DNA of 64,000 nucleotides, taken from contig JAFYQM010000021.1 of the NCBI GenBank assembly GCA_017547085.1, positions 41,396 to 105,395 on the forward strand, written 5' to 3'. This document shows, piece after piece, positions 1 to 8,484 of the stretch (the stretch's first letter is position 1; each line of letters opens with the position of its first letter). This DNA is from Oscillibacter sp. (GTDB lineage: Bacteria > Bacillota > Clostridia > Oscillospirales > Oscillospiraceae). Position numbers and translations under genes: made by a program. The notes beneath the pieces were generated by a model. That model saw only the letters and a program-made list of their open reading frames with translations. It ran no database searches and was not told the DNA's origin.

Positions 1-1
1 C

Positions 2-160
2 CAGCTGCTGGCAGAAAACAAAGCCCGCGTTAAGGTACTGCGCAGCCGTGACAAATGGCACGGCGTAACCTATCAGGAGGATAAACCGGTGGTCGTCGCC
101 GCTATCAAGGCCATGACTGACGCTGGATTGTATCCCGATAACCTGTGGAAAAACGACTGA
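2..160 (+). CDS. C-terminal end of a probable sugar-phosphate nucleotidyltransferase (partial)
   Basis: Only the last 52 codons lie in the window; the gene enters from the left edge and stops at TGA 158-160. The visible peptide contains the run KWHGVTYQEDKPVVVAAI and ends GLYPDNLWKND. That ending resembles the C-terminus of NDP-sugar nucleotidyltransferase-like proteins of Clostridia, in which a WYGVTY-type motif precedes a final helix. The assignment rests on recalled family resemblance over a short stretch, so the frame is more certain than the function. A strong hairpin follows directly, so this is the end of its transcription unit. Confidence 0.5.
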   Translation, partial: QLLAENKARVKVLRSRDKWHGVTYQEDKPVVVAAIKAMTDAGLYPDNLWKND

Positions 161-168
161 TATACAAA

Positions 169-200
169 ATATCCCGCCTGCTTCACCGCAGGCGGGATAT
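169..200 (+). terminator. Terminator of the left-edge gene
   Basis: A perfect 12-bp stem (169-180 with 189-200) closes an 8-nt loop nine bases after the stop codon. The T-rich stretch after it is short, so termination may be imperfect on the plus strand. Confidence 0.65.
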
Positions 201-210
201 TTCATAAAAA

Positions 211-239
211 CGGGCTTGCTGCGGATCACAGCAAGCCCG
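211..239 (-). terminator. Terminator of the zinc-ribbon/SH3b gene
   Basis: A 10-bp GC-rich stem (211-220 with 230-239) is followed on the minus strand by a run of five T. It lies 20 bases downstream of the minus-strand gene that ends at 260. Confidence 0.7.
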
Positions 240-259
240 TTTCTGTCCAAATAGTTTTC

Positions 260-1168
260 TCAGCTGTTCTTCAGGAAGTCGCCCTTCATGTAGCCGTCCT
301 TCATAACGCCGCCCACATCTGCGAACTGGATCTTATACCATCCATCGCTGGCGCTCTCCACGATCTGGATCTTCGCACCGTTGGGCACGGTCGCCAGAAT
401 ATCGTAGGTCGTGCCGGGGCCGGAACGGACGCGCACGCCGTTGCCGCCGTTGATCACGCTGGCTTCACCGGCTTTCAGGGATGCTCCCGTGCTTCCGGTA
501 GAACCGGTACTGCCGGTGGAACCGGTGGAGCTGCCGCCGCTGATCTTCACGCGGACGATGCAAACGCCCTTGTTGGTGCCATCCGTTGCCACCACGTTGA
601 TGGTGCCGTTGGAAATGGCTGTCACCTTACCTTCGGCATTGACAGATGCAATGCCGTCATCCTGACTGATCCAGCTATACGTTCCGCTGCCGCCGGAAAC
701 ATGGATGGTATGGGTCTCACCCGTTTCTCGCAGAGAGAAGTCGGTGGTGCTGAGACTCAGTCCATCGGGCAGCGCCATCGCTGCTTCAAAGTCCATCTCG
801 GAGGGCTCGTCGACGCTGGGCTCATCCTCCGGCATGGTCACTTCCTCACCAGCAGAAGGATCTTCCGTTCCGGGGATCACTTCCTCCTGTGCAGGAGGCG
901 TATTCTCCGGCTCTTTTTCACCCTCTTTACCGCCAAGCTTATCCCCGTAGAGGAGATACACCAGCAACGCAGCCATAATGATGATCAGGATGATCAGCAT
1001 GGGCGTAACGATGCTGAACTGGCGGCTGCGGGAGCCTCTTCTGGCGCGATGAGGCTTCCGGCGGATCTCCTCGCCGTCCCGCAGCGCCTCTTCCTCTTCA
1101 CAGAAAGGACAATCTTTGTATGTATCGGAGTACTTTTCTCCGCAGATGGGACAGCGAATCATTGCCAT
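260..1168 (-). CDS. Membrane protein with zinc ribbon, bacterial Ig-like (BIG2) and SH3b domains
   Basis: 302 aa. Residues 5-8 (CPIC) and 20-23 (CPFC) form an N-terminal zinc ribbon. A basic stretch is followed by one membrane segment at about 53-74, then an acidic Pro/Glu-rich linker. A BIG2-type Ig-like domain follows (about 132-208), then a linker of five STG repeats and a C-terminal SH3b domain (about 235-300, including GVRVRSGPGTTYDIL). The expected topology is zinc ribbon inside the cell and Ig-like/SH3b outside, with SH3b probably binding peptidoglycan. ATG 1168 follows a GGGAGGG site by six bases, and a good promoter lies upstream. The gene is monocistronic. No enzyme domain is seen; a wall-sensing or anchoring role is inference. 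Confidence 0.8.
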   Translation of the reverse strand: MAMIRCPICGEKYSDTYKDCPFCEEEEALRDGEEIRRKPHRARRGSRSRQFSIVTPMLIILIIIMAALLVYLLYGDKLGGKEGEKEPENTPPAQEEVIPGTEDPSAGEEVTMPEDEPSVDEPSEMDFEAAMALPDGLSLSTTDFSLRETGETHTIHVSGGSGTYSWISQDDGIASVNAEGKVTAISNGTINVVATDGTNKGVCIVRVKISGGSSTGSTGSTGSTGSTGASLKAGEASVINGGNGVRVRSGPGTTYDILATVPNGAKIQIVESASDGWYKIQFADVGGVMKDGYMKGDFLKNS

Positions 1169-1203
1169 AGTGAACCCTCCCGCATCATTTCTTTATGCTT
1201 TAC

Positions 1204-1232
1204 ATAATATAGTCTTTTTCGACACTCGTCAA
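1204..1232 (-). promoter_or_regulatory. Sigma-70-type promoter of the zinc-ribbon/SH3b gene
   Basis: On the minus strand TTGACG (1227-1232) and TATTAT (1204-1209) are separated by exactly 17 bases, 36 bases upstream of the start codon. Confidence 0.7.
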
Positions 1233-1255
1233 GTGCGCACAGGTTTTTTTACAAA

Positions 1256-2269
1256 TTACAGGCCTTCTGCAATGTCCCGCGTGGCATAGGCATTCAGTTC
1301 CATGCCCGCCGTATGGCCGGCCAAATACTCGTAATAACCCTGTGCGCCGATCATGGCGCCGTTATCGCCGCACAGCTTCAGCGGCGGCATATACAGGGTA
1401 TAACCGTTCTCCTTACATGCCCGCTCCAGATCGCTGCGGATGATGGAATTGGCCGCTACACCACCGGCTGCACAGATGACCGTGCGGCCGGACTGCTTTG
1501 CAGCCTCGATGACGCGGGGCACCAGCGTATCGCTGACCGCCTGCGTAAAGTCCCGCGCCAGTGCGCCGCGGTCCAGCTCCTCGCCCACCTGCTCGGCGTG
1601 GTGGGCCAGATTGACCACTGCGGTCTTGAGACCGGAAAAACTCATATCCAGCGGGGCACCGTCCACATGGGCGTGAGGCAGCTTATACACGCCGCCTGCA
1701 GAGGTCTGGGCCAGCTCGTCCACCGGCTTGCCGCCGGGATAGGGGAGACCCAGCACGCGGGCCGCCTTATCGAAGCACTCGCCCGCCGCATCGTCACGGG
1801 TCGCGCCAAGAATCACCATGTCGGTATAATCCCGCACATCGATGATGAGGGTGTTGCCGCCGGAAATGGCCAGCGCCAGAAAGGGCGGCTCCAGGTCGGG
1901 AAAAGCCAGATAGTTGGCAGCGATATGGCCGCGGATGTGATGCACGGGGATCAGAGGAACGCCCAGAGAAAACGCCACGGACTTGGCAAAGCTTAAACCA
2001 ACCAATACCGCGCCGATCAGGCCAGGCGCGTAAGTCACCGCTACAGCGTCGATCTCCTGCCGGGTGCAGCCCGCCTCCTTCAGTGCCTGTTCGGTCAGGG
2101 CGGCAATGCACTCCACATGCTTGCGGGAAGCGATCTCAGGCACCACGCCGCCATACAGGGCGTGGATATCCACCTGCGAGGCAATGGCATCCGCCAGCAC
2201 CTTGCGTCCGTCCTCCACCACTGCTACGGCAGTTTCGTCACAGGAGGATTCAAAAGCCAGTATTTTCAT
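1256..2269 (-). CDS. tsaD: tRNA N6-adenosine threonylcarbamoyltransferase TsaD
   Basis: 337 aa, the usual TsaD length. It transfers the threonylcarbamoyl group from TC-AMP to A37 of tRNAs reading ANN codons, working with TsaB and TsaE, neither of which is in the window. The N-terminus MKILAFESSCDETAVAVVED is the ASKHA signature of the family. The metal-binding HxxxH is H111/H115 (HHIRGH), followed by AISGGNT; the second nucleotide-binding motif LCGDNGAMIG lies near the C-terminus. A reading frame extends 40 codons further upstream, but homology begins at ATG 2269 and the extension overlaps the GNAT gene. It is the last gene of a rimI-GNAT-tsaD run on the minus strand. Confidence 0.96.
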   Translation of the reverse strand: MKILAFESSCDETAVAVVEDGRKVLADAIASQVDIHALYGGVVPEIASRKHVECIAALTEQALKEAGCTRQEIDAVAVTYAPGLIGAVLVGLSFAKSVAFSLGVPLIPVHHIRGHIAANYLAFPDLEPPFLALAISGGNTLIIDVRDYTDMVILGATRDDAAGECFDKAARVLGLPYPGGKPVDELAQTSAGGVYKLPHAHVDGAPLDMSFSGLKTAVVNLAHHAEQVGEELDRGALARDFTQAVSDTLVPRVIEAAKQSGRTVICAAGGVAANSIIRSDLERACKENGYTLYMPPLKLCGDNGAMIGAQGYYEYLAGHTAGMELNAYATRDIAEGL

Positions 2270-2285
2270 CGTCTCACTTCTTTCT

Positions 2286-2885
2286 TCACTGATCCCAAGC
2301 CACCTGCGCGGCAGGTGCTGCGGCGGGGTCATAGGGAATGCGAACGTATTTTTGATACTTTTCCGGCGTAAACGTGTTTTGATACACAAACTTGTGTTCT
2401 TCCATCAGTTCGGCATCATCCACCGTCCGGTCAGCCAGATACAGCGTCTTGTAATGCACGCCGAAGATCTCCGTCTCGTAACCGGCAGTCCGCAGTCCGC
2501 AGCGGGCATAGAAGCCCAACCGCCGCTTTGCCATCTCCACGTCCGGCGCATCCTCCGGCACTTCCACTTCGCCAAAGATCACCATACCCGGCTCCGCCTG
2601 CGGCAGCAGCCGCAGCATTTCAGCGCCAAAGCCGTCATTGCGCCAACCCGCACAGACGCACAGGTAATCCAGCAGGCCCCAGCCATCATGGCCCAGCCAC
2701 AAAAACGCGCCGCCAACCGGCCCCATTCCATCGTCGTCATAGAGGCAATAGGGCTTGTACCACCCCTCCCGCCACATTTTTTCAATGGCGGCCAGCGGTT
2801 TCAGTTCTGCCGGAGGGAAGGCCTCCTTCATATCGGTGTTGTAAAACGCCCGCAATTCCTCAAGCGTTGGGATTTTCAGAATCAT
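2286..2885 (-). CDS. GNAT-family N-acetyltransferase
   Basis: 199 aa. A GCN5-type acyltransferase fold is suggested by the central stretch LDYLCVCAGWRNDGFGAEML, which matches the acetyl-CoA-binding strand-loop-helix (motif A). A later LGFYARCGLRTAG matches motif B. The substrate is unknown. ATG 2885 is preferred over an in-frame TTG at 2891 because a CTGGAG site lies about seven bases before it. The gene overlaps the end of rimI by 26 bases and ends 16 bases before tsaD, so the three are almost certainly cotranscribed. Its place between rimI and tsaD may reflect translation-related work or just genomic convenience. Confidence 0.8.
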   Translation of the reverse strand: MILKIPTLEELRAFYNTDMKEAFPPAELKPLAAIEKMWREGWYKPYCLYDDDGMGPVGGAFLWLGHDGWGLLDYLCVCAGWRNDGFGAEMLRLLPQAEPGMVIFGEVEVPEDAPDVEMAKRRLGFYARCGLRTAGYETEIFGVHYKTLYLADRTVDDAELMEEHKFVYQNTFTPEKYQKYVRIPYDPAAAPAAQVAWDQ

Positions 2886-3345
2886 ACGCAAACTCCAGTG
2901 TCATAATGATGGCATCCTCACGGGGATGCTCATAGTAATTCTTTCTGCGGCCCACACTGCGGAATCCGCGGCTGCCGTAGAGCGCGATAGCATCGTAATT
3001 GGACGCGCGAACCTCCAGCGTCAGAAAGGCCAGACGGTTGCCCTTTGCAAAGTCCAGAAAGACCTGCAGCAGCTTGCCTGCAATACCCTGCCGACGGCAT
3101 TCCGGCCGCACAGCCACATTGGTGATGTATCCCTCGTCCAGCACCACCTGCACGCCGGCGTAGCCTACCACGCGGCCGCTGTCGTCCAGTGCCACCAAAA
3201 AGGCAGAAAGCAGGTTATCCAGTTCCTCCGCCAGCATATTGCGGGACCAGGGCACGGAAAAACAGATCCGCTCCAGTTCCGCGACCTCATCCAAATGATC
3301 CGCCGTCATGGGCACGATGCGCACATGCATCCGGTTCTCCTCCAT
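2860..3345 (-). CDS. rimI: Ribosomal-protein alanine N-acetyltransferase RimI
   Basis: 161 aa, close to the family length. RimI acetylates the N-terminal alanine of ribosomal protein S18; in Firmicutes it is usually encoded beside the tsaBDE genes, as here. Visible motifs are the entry FSVPWSRNMLAEEL, the acetyl-CoA loop VRPECRRQGIAGKLL, the strand LTLEVRASNYDAIALY and GFRSVGRRKNYYEHPREDAI near the C-terminus, all typical of RimI. ATG 3345 follows a GAGGAG site by about six to nine bases. It starts the rimI-GNAT-tsaD unit and lies 12 bases after the end of the EamA transporter gene, so it may be cotranscribed with it. Confidence 0.9.
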   Translation of the reverse strand: MEENRMHVRIVPMTADHLDEVAELERICFSVPWSRNMLAEELDNLLSAFLVALDDSGRVVGYAGVQVVLDEGYITNVAVRPECRRQGIAGKLLQVFLDFAKGNRLAFLTLEVRASNYDAIALYGSRGFRSVGRRKNYYEHPREDAIIMTLEFAYDSENPNA

Positions 3346-3357
3346 GTTGTCTCCTCC

Positions 3358-4215
3358 TCAAGTCGTTTCAATGCTTCGGCTGTACAATGCAATACCGAAA
3401 ATGATAGCCGCGCCGCCCAGCACCACCTGCAAAGCAGGCACCTCGGCAAACAGCAGCAGGCCCCACGCAGATGCAAACACCGGCTCCAGCAGCTTCACGG
3501 TGGAAACGAAAGCCGGAGGCAGGTATTTCAGGCCCCAGCTGAATACACTATGTCCAAGCAAGGTACAAAAAACCGCCATACCAAGGGCTGTTAAATAATT
3601 TAAATGACCATATCCTGCAACCGGCGTTCCGTTGCTGAGGGCAATCGCCAGCACCGTCGCCGCAGCCGCCAGATACACCACGAAGGTATATACGGTGGTG
3701 GAAACTGTCTTGCGGCACACGGTACCGATCATGGTATAGACCGCCATCGTTGCACCCGCTGCAAGGCCCAGCAAATTGCCTTTCAGTACGTCGGCTCCCG
3801 CCACACTGCCGGCAAGCGCCACCACGATGCTGCCACCGAAAGTCAACGCAATGGCGATCCATGCTTTTCTGGAAAGCTTCTGACGGAACAGCAGCAGACT
3901 GGCCGCTGCCACAAACAGCACCTCCGTGTCCGACAGCACCACGGACGCTGCGATAGACGTCCACCGCAAAGATTCAAAGTAGGCGGAAAAGTGCAGCCCC
4001 AAAAAGATGCCGCTGACAAGGCACAAAACCACTTCCCGTCTACGCAGCGCCAGCAGTTCCCCCCGCTGGTGAAACAGCACAGCCGGCAGCAACAGCAGCA
4101 CGGAAAAGGCCATGCGGTAAAACGCCAGTACCAGTGACGGCGCTGTGGACCAGCGCACAAACACAGCAGACAAGGACACCCCTGCCACGCCTAAAACAAC
4201 CAATAATCTCTTCAT
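3358..4215 (-). CDS. EamA/DMT-family transporter
   Basis: 285 aa from ATG 4215; an alternative ATG lies at 4230. It is hydrophobic throughout, with about ten membrane segments arranged as two EamA repeats. Typical drug/metabolite transporter features are the first-repeat start FVRWSTAPSLVLAFYRM, the mid-protein ALAGSVAGADVLKGNLLGL and the second-repeat end FVSTVKLLEPVFASAWGLL. The family exports small metabolites or amino acids; the substrate is not predictable. The gene lies 72 bases after polA on the same strand and immediately before rimI. Confidence 0.85.
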   Translation of the reverse strand: MKRLLVVLGVAGVSLSAVFVRWSTAPSLVLAFYRMAFSVLLLLPAVLFHQRGELLALRRREVVLCLVSGIFLGLHFSAYFESLRWTSIAASVVLSDTEVLFVAAASLLLFRQKLSRKAWIAIALTFGGSIVVALAGSVAGADVLKGNLLGLAAGATMAVYTMIGTVCRKTVSTTVYTFVVYLAAAATVLAIALSNGTPVAGYGHLNYLTALGMAVFCTLLGHSVFSWGLKYLPPAFVSTVKLLEPVFASAWGLLLFAEVPALQVVLGGAAIIFGIALYSRSIETT

Positions 4216-4287
4216 ATGTACTTCCCGCATCCTGCCGCCGGGCACTATTTTGCCTGACACAGCACTCCGGCGGCGAATGCATCATTG

Positions 4288-6309
4288 TTATCCCTTTGCT
4301 TCCAGCCAGTTGCGGCCCCAATGCGCCTCCGCAGTCAAAGGCACGGAGAGGGAAACTACCCGCTCCATTTCCTCCTCCAGCAGCGCAGCAACAGCAGACG
4401 CGTCCTCTTCAGGGCATTCCACGATCAACTCATCATGCACCTGCAACACCAGACGGGCAGCCGTTTTTTCTGCCTTCAGGCGCTTCCAGACAGCAATCAT
4501 CGCCAGCTTCATAATATCTGCCGCCGTGCCCTGAATGGGCATATTCAGCGCCACCCGCTCGCCAAAGGACCGCATATTGAAATTGGAGGACTTCAGCTCT
4601 GGCAGATCGCGGCGGCGGTGATAGACCGTTTCCACATAACCGGCTGCCTTGGCCTGCTCCACCACATCATCCATATATTTCCGCACACCGGGGAAGGTGG
4701 CAAAATAAGCCTCCATATACCGTTTGGCTTCCGCCACACTGACGCCGATATCCTGTGACAGTGAGAAGGCGGAAATACCGTATACGATGCCAAAGTTGAC
4801 CGCCTTGGCACTGCGCCGCATCTCGGGCGTCACCTCTTCCACCGGAACATGGAACACCTGCGCCGCCGTAGCCGTATGGATGTCCTGCCCGGCAGTAAAT
4901 GCCGTTCGCATGGTTTCATCTCCGGCAATATGGGCCAGCAGGCGCAGTTCAATCTGCGAGTAATCCGCATCCACCAGCACGCAGCCGTCCGCAGGGATAA
5001 ACATTCTGCGGATCTCGCTGCCAAGGTCGGTGCGGGTGGGAATATTCTGCAGGTTCGGCTCCGTGGAGGAGAGGCGACCTGTGGCCGTCACCGTCATCTG
5101 GAAGCTGGTACGCACACGCCCGTCGGAGTCCATGGCTTTCAGCAAGCCGTCCGCATAGGTGGATTTCAGTTTCGCATACTGGCGATACTCCAGCACCAGC
5201 CCCACGATGGGTGCCTCATAGCGCAGCTTTTCCAGCACGTCGGCATTGGTGGACCAGCCGGTTTTGGTCTTTTTGCCGTGGGGCAGGCCCAGCTTGTCAA
5301 ACAAAATCTCGCCCAACTGTTTGGGAGAATTAATGTTGAACTCCTGTCCCGCCAGACCGTAAATGGACTGCTCCAGCTGCACTGTATGCTGTGCCAGCAT
5401 CTCGCCAAAGGATACCAGTGCTCCCTGATCCACACGGCAGCCGGCCAGCTCCATCTCCGCCAGAACACGGCAAAGGGGTAACTCCACAGTTTCAAACAGT
5501 TCCCACATTCCCTGTCCGCGAAGCTGTTTCTCCATCGTCTTATGCAGGCAAGCCAGCGCTGCCGCTTCCGCAGCAAGATCAGAGTACTGCTTTGCCCGAT
5601 CGATTTCGGCAGTGCCCATATCCAGCAAAGAGAGCTGTTCTCCTTCTTCTCCACCGGAAGCGCGGCCGATCTGGAATCCACAGTATTTCACGCACAGTCG
5701 GTCCAAATCGTAACTGCCCGCCGTGGCATCCAGCAAATAGGCGGCCAGCGCCGTATCAAACATCCATCCGTCCGTGGAACAGCCACAGCGCAGCAAACTG
5801 CGCTGCAAATCTTTCACATGGTGGCCAATCTTCGAAAGATCGGCAGAAAACATGGCGCAGACAGCCTTTTCGTAGTCACCAGAATACCGTTCCCGATCCA
5901 GTACATAGGCACGCGCATCCGCATCGTAATCCTGTTCAAAAACGATCACTTCCAGCTGATTCTTCGTGCGGACATAGACCGGTGCACCGCGTCCCAGCAT
6001 TTCCTGCACAGCGCCGGAGACCATAGTCTCGTCCATCAGTTCCACGGTTACACAAGAACCGGTATAGGTCTCTTCCGCAGCGGCAGATGCCTCGGGCATC
6101 AAACCAAACTTTTCGATCAGCTTGGTAAACTCCAAACGCAAAAACAGTCCATAGGCGTCAGCGGACGGTGCCTGCTTCAGATTCTGCTCCGGGTCGAATT
6201 CCAGCGGAGCGTCCGTGGCAATGGTGGCCAGCCAGTAGGAGTGGCGGGCGCTCTCCTCCCCTTCCGTCAGTTTGCGGATGGCCGCAGGCTTGGCCTCGAT
6301 CTCCGGCAT
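4288..6309 (-). CDS. polA: Klenow-like fragment of PolA downstream of the internal stop
   Basis: If translation restarts after the stop at 6340, the first ATG (6309) gives 673 aa containing the whole exonuclease-like domain and the polymerase palm, fingers and thumb. All three polymerase motifs are present. No ribosome-binding sequence is visible before this ATG, so efficient independent translation is doubtful. The frame is identical to that of the upstream 5'-nuclease part. It is listed separately because an automated caller would report it as its own gene. Confidence 0.6.
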   Translation of the reverse strand: MPEIEAKPAAIRKLTEGEESARHSYWLATIATDAPLEFDPEQNLKQAPSADAYGLFLRLEFTKLIEKFGLMPEASAAAEETYTGSCVTVELMDETMVSGAVQEMLGRGAPVYVRTKNQLEVIVFEQDYDADARAYVLDRERYSGDYEKAVCAMFSADLSKIGHHVKDLQRSLLRCGCSTDGWMFDTALAAYLLDATAGSYDLDRLCVKYCGFQIGRASGGEEGEQLSLLDMGTAEIDRAKQYSDLAAEAAALACLHKTMEKQLRGQGMWELFETVELPLCRVLAEMELAGCRVDQGALVSFGEMLAQHTVQLEQSIYGLAGQEFNINSPKQLGEILFDKLGLPHGKKTKTGWSTNADVLEKLRYEAPIVGLVLEYRQYAKLKSTYADGLLKAMDSDGRVRTSFQMTVTATGRLSSTEPNLQNIPTRTDLGSEIRRMFIPADGCVLVDADYSQIELRLLAHIAGDETMRTAFTAGQDIHTATAAQVFHVPVEEVTPEMRRSAKAVNFGIVYGISAFSLSQDIGVSVAEAKRYMEAYFATFPGVRKYMDDVVEQAKAAGYVETVYHRRRDLPELKSSNFNMRSFGERVALNMPIQGTAADIMKLAMIAVWKRLKAEKTAARLVLQVHDELIVECPEEDASAVAALLEEEMERVVSLSVPLTAEAHWGRNWLEAKG

Positions 6310-6339
6310 CTTTGCATAGAGATTTTCAATGGTCTGGTA

Positions 6340-6963
6340 TTACTGAATCAGATCCATAGCCGTTTTTTCGCCCACACCCGCTACACCGGGAATATTATCG
6401 GAGGTATCGCCCATCAGCGCCTTCAGGTCGATCATATGGATAGGATCGAAGCCATACTGCTCCCGGAAAGCGTCAGGCGTCATATCCTTGGTGGTGGTCT
6501 GTCCCATACGGGTAGACACCAGCTTCACCTTCGTGTGGTCTGTGATCAGCTGGAGGGAGTCCTTATCACCCGTCACCACGGTGCAGTCCCAGCCCGCCGC
6601 CTCGCACTTGCGGGAAATGGTGCCGATCAGGTCGTCAGCCTCCCAGCCCGCCAGCTCGTAGCGGGGAATATTCAGCGCATCCAGCACTTCCTTCATCACC
6701 GGCATCTGCATCCGCAGTTCCTCCGGCATGGGCTTACGGGTCGCCTTGTAGGCAGCGTCCGCCGTGTGGCGGAAAGTCGGCGCATGCACGTCAAAGGTGA
6801 CGCACACCGCATCCGGCTGCTCCTCTCCCTCCAGCCGCAGCAGCGTTGTCAGAAAGCCGAAAATGGCATGGGTATACAGGCCGTCCCGGGTGCTGAGGGG
6901 ACGGATGCCGTAATATGCGCGGTTGATGATGCTGTTGCCGTCAATGACCATGAGTTTTTTCAT
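6340..6963 (-). CDS. polA: 5'-nuclease (FEN) domain of PolA upstream of the internal stop
   Basis: 207 aa from ATG 6963, with GGAGG seven bases upstream. It holds the complete metal-binding Asp clusters and the helix-hairpin-helix start of the 5' flap nuclease. Stand-alone 5' nucleases of about this type exist in bacteria, so this product could be active alone. It ends abruptly in the middle of the helical region at the TAA at 6340. Confidence 0.65.
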   Translation of the reverse strand: MKKLMVIDGNSIINRAYYGIRPLSTRDGLYTHAIFGFLTTLLRLEGEEQPDAVCVTFDVHAPTFRHTADAAYKATRKPMPEELRMQMPVMKEVLDALNIPRYELAGWEADDLIGTISRKCEAAGWDCTVVTGDKDSLQLITDHTKVKLVSTRMGQTTTKDMTPDAFREQYGFDPIHMIDLKALMGDTSDNIPGVAGVGEKTAMDLIQ

Positions 6964-6999
6964 GGAACGCCTCCGGAAAAGAATTTCATAGATTATATT

Positions 7000-7028
7000 A
7001 GTATACCCCATTTTCAGGGATTGCGCAA
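7000..7028 (-). promoter_or_regulatory. polA promoter
   Basis: On the minus strand TTGCGC (7023-7028) and TATACT (7000-7005) are 17 bases apart, 37 bases upstream of the polA ATG. Confidence 0.6.
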
Positions 7029-7059
7029 CGAATCCTGTGGGAAAAAGCGCAGAAAAAAA

Positions 7060-7078
7060 GAGAGCCGTAACGGCTCTC
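7060..7078 (-). terminator. Terminator of the GltS-type carrier gene
   Basis: An 8-bp stem (7060-7067 with 7071-7078) with a tight loop is followed on the minus strand by seven T. It separates the carrier gene from polA. Confidence 0.85.
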
Positions 7079-7085
7079 TTTTCGC

Positions 7086-8471
7086 TTATTTGTTTGCTTT
7101 TTTTCCGTTGCCCGCCTTAAAAATGAACAGCAGCAGAGCAGCCAGATAAATCAGCACCAGACCGAATACAACAAATACCATCGTATCACTCTTGGCAGCC
7201 ATACCCACCAGCAGCAGGACCGGAGCGCCGAAGATGATGCCGAAGGAACTGCCGGTAATCAGGTTATTGGCGGCAGGCGTTTCAAATTCAGGGTCGATCT
7301 CCCGCAGCAGCAGCACCCCGGAGCTGATGGTTCCGGTCAGCATACCGTACATGGAGAAAAAGCCCTCATAGGCATAGTTAGGATAGAGCTTCTTACACAT
7401 GAACCAGAGATAGATCAGAGTGACCACGCCGCCTGCAACTGCCATCAGGAGGAAGGGCAGCCACTGGCCGGTCAGATCTTCAATATTGATGCTGGCGATG
7501 CCCGCCACAATCATCACGTCAAAGGCCAGACCGGAAATGCGGCTGAGCAGGTAGTTGTTCTGGTACTGGTGATTCATCACCTTATAGAACCGCAGGCAGG
7601 CAAACACGCAGCGGCAGCCCATGGCAAGGGCAGAACCGATGATGAAGTTGAAGCCCCACAGCAGCGTGGACACCGTAGCAGCCAGTCCCGGCGCCACAGC
7701 CTGCAGTCCGGAGGTAATGCCCCATGTAACCAGATAGGTCAGCAAATACACCATGACTACCATGGCCACCTGAATGCTGAGGCGGTCAATGGACTCGGAA
7801 ATAGGCACTTCATCGCTGTCCTGGAAGGTATCCACCGTCACAGAGCCGGAGAGTTCCTTCTTATCCATGCAGCGCTCCACCTTGTCCCTGCGGTTAAAGA
7901 CATTCAAAAATACCACGCCGACCACGCAGGCACAAAGATACCCTACTGCCGCCAGAGAAAGGCCAAAGCTGCGGCCGCTGGCCATGCCAAGCGCTTCGTA
8001 GGTCGTTCCCACATTATTGGCCTGTCCGGGGCCCTGTCCGTAAGCCATGGGCAGCAGGATGCCGGCCGCTTTGAAAAGATCCGGCATGGTGGTATAGGCA
8101 AGACCAATGGAGATCACCAGCCCCACGATCGCCTGCACCAGATAGGTGCTGACGATCAGCGCACCGCTCTTGCTGCCAATCAAGGCACCGGAGCCGTTCT
8201 CCTTGCTGGGAACACGAAGGGACATGGCAATGAAGCCCAACGCCAACGCGTGGTAAGTCATCTGCTCCAGAAATTCCAGATTAATGTTCAAAATACCGGT
8301 AGCCCGGAGGATCAGCATAATGAAACCCGCCAGCACAGCCGTAGGCATCAGGCTCTTTCGGACTGCCGGAATCTTTCGTCTCAGCACATTGGCCAGCAGA
8401 ATCAGACCCGCAATGATGCCGGTTTCAATGATCGGCGTCCAAAGGGCGGTATTGGCAGCAGAAAAATCCAT
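7086..8471 (-). CDS. Sodium/glutamate symporter family (GltS-like) membrane carrier
   Basis: 461 aa with 11-12 predicted membrane segments and a hydrophilic central loop at about 200-235. The ESS/GltS resemblance rests on the Gly-rich re-entrant-type stretches: YGQGPGQANNVGTTYEALG in the first half and GMLTGTISSGVLLLREIDPE in the second. GltS proteins import glutamate with sodium; this protein is longer than typical GltS (about 400 aa), and the substrate could be another dicarboxylate or amino acid. ATG 8471 follows GAGAGG by seven bases. It is flanked by its own terminator and lies 13 bases after the acyltransferase gene. Confidence 0.75.
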   Translation of the reverse strand: MDFSAANTALWTPIIETGIIAGLILLANVLRRKIPAVRKSLMPTAVLAGFIMLILRATGILNINLEFLEQMTYHALALGFIAMSLRVPSKENGSGALIGSKSGALIVSTYLVQAIVGLVISIGLAYTTMPDLFKAAGILLPMAYGQGPGQANNVGTTYEALGMASGRSFGLSLAAVGYLCACVVGVVFLNVFNRRDKVERCMDKKELSGSVTVDTFQDSDEVPISESIDRLSIQVAMVVMVYLLTYLVTWGITSGLQAVAPGLAATVSTLLWGFNFIIGSALAMGCRCVFACLRFYKVMNHQYQNNYLLSRISGLAFDVMIVAGIASINIEDLTGQWLPFLLMAVAGGVVTLIYLWFMCKKLYPNYAYEGFFSMYGMLTGTISSGVLLLREIDPEFETPAANNLITGSSFGIIFGAPVLLLVGMAAKSDTMVFVVFGLVLIYLAALLLFIFKAGNGKKANK

Positions 8472-8484
8472 AATCCAACCTCTC

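Larger units (their letters stand above)
4288..6963 (-). pseudogene. polA: DNA polymerase I, interrupted by an in-frame TAA codon
   Basis: Read through, the frame encodes 891 codons, a normal PolA length. Residues 1-207 carry the 5' nuclease: VIDGNSIINRAYYGI, GWEADDLIG, VTGDKDSLQL and LMGDTSDNIPGVAGVGEKTA. A TAA at 6340-6342 then follows ...AMDLIQ, and the same frame continues YQTIENLYAKMPEIEA. The expected residue at the stop is Gln, so CAA to TAA is the simplest explanation. The rest is intact: a 3'-5' exonuclease-like fold without a clear DxE proofreading motif, then polymerase motif A (DADYSQIELRLL), motif B (RRSAKAVNFGIVYG) and motif C (VHDELIVE). The first downstream ATG is 6309, but no Shine-Dalgarno site precedes it. 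The start at 6963 follows GGAGG. Sequencing error, true nonsense mutation and two-piece expression all remain possible. Confidence 0.85.

Noticed and set aside
480-530. STG tandem repeat in the zinc-ribbon/SH3b protein as a phase-variable tract
   Set aside because: The repeat unit is nine bases, so length changes keep the frame; it is an ordinary flexible linker.
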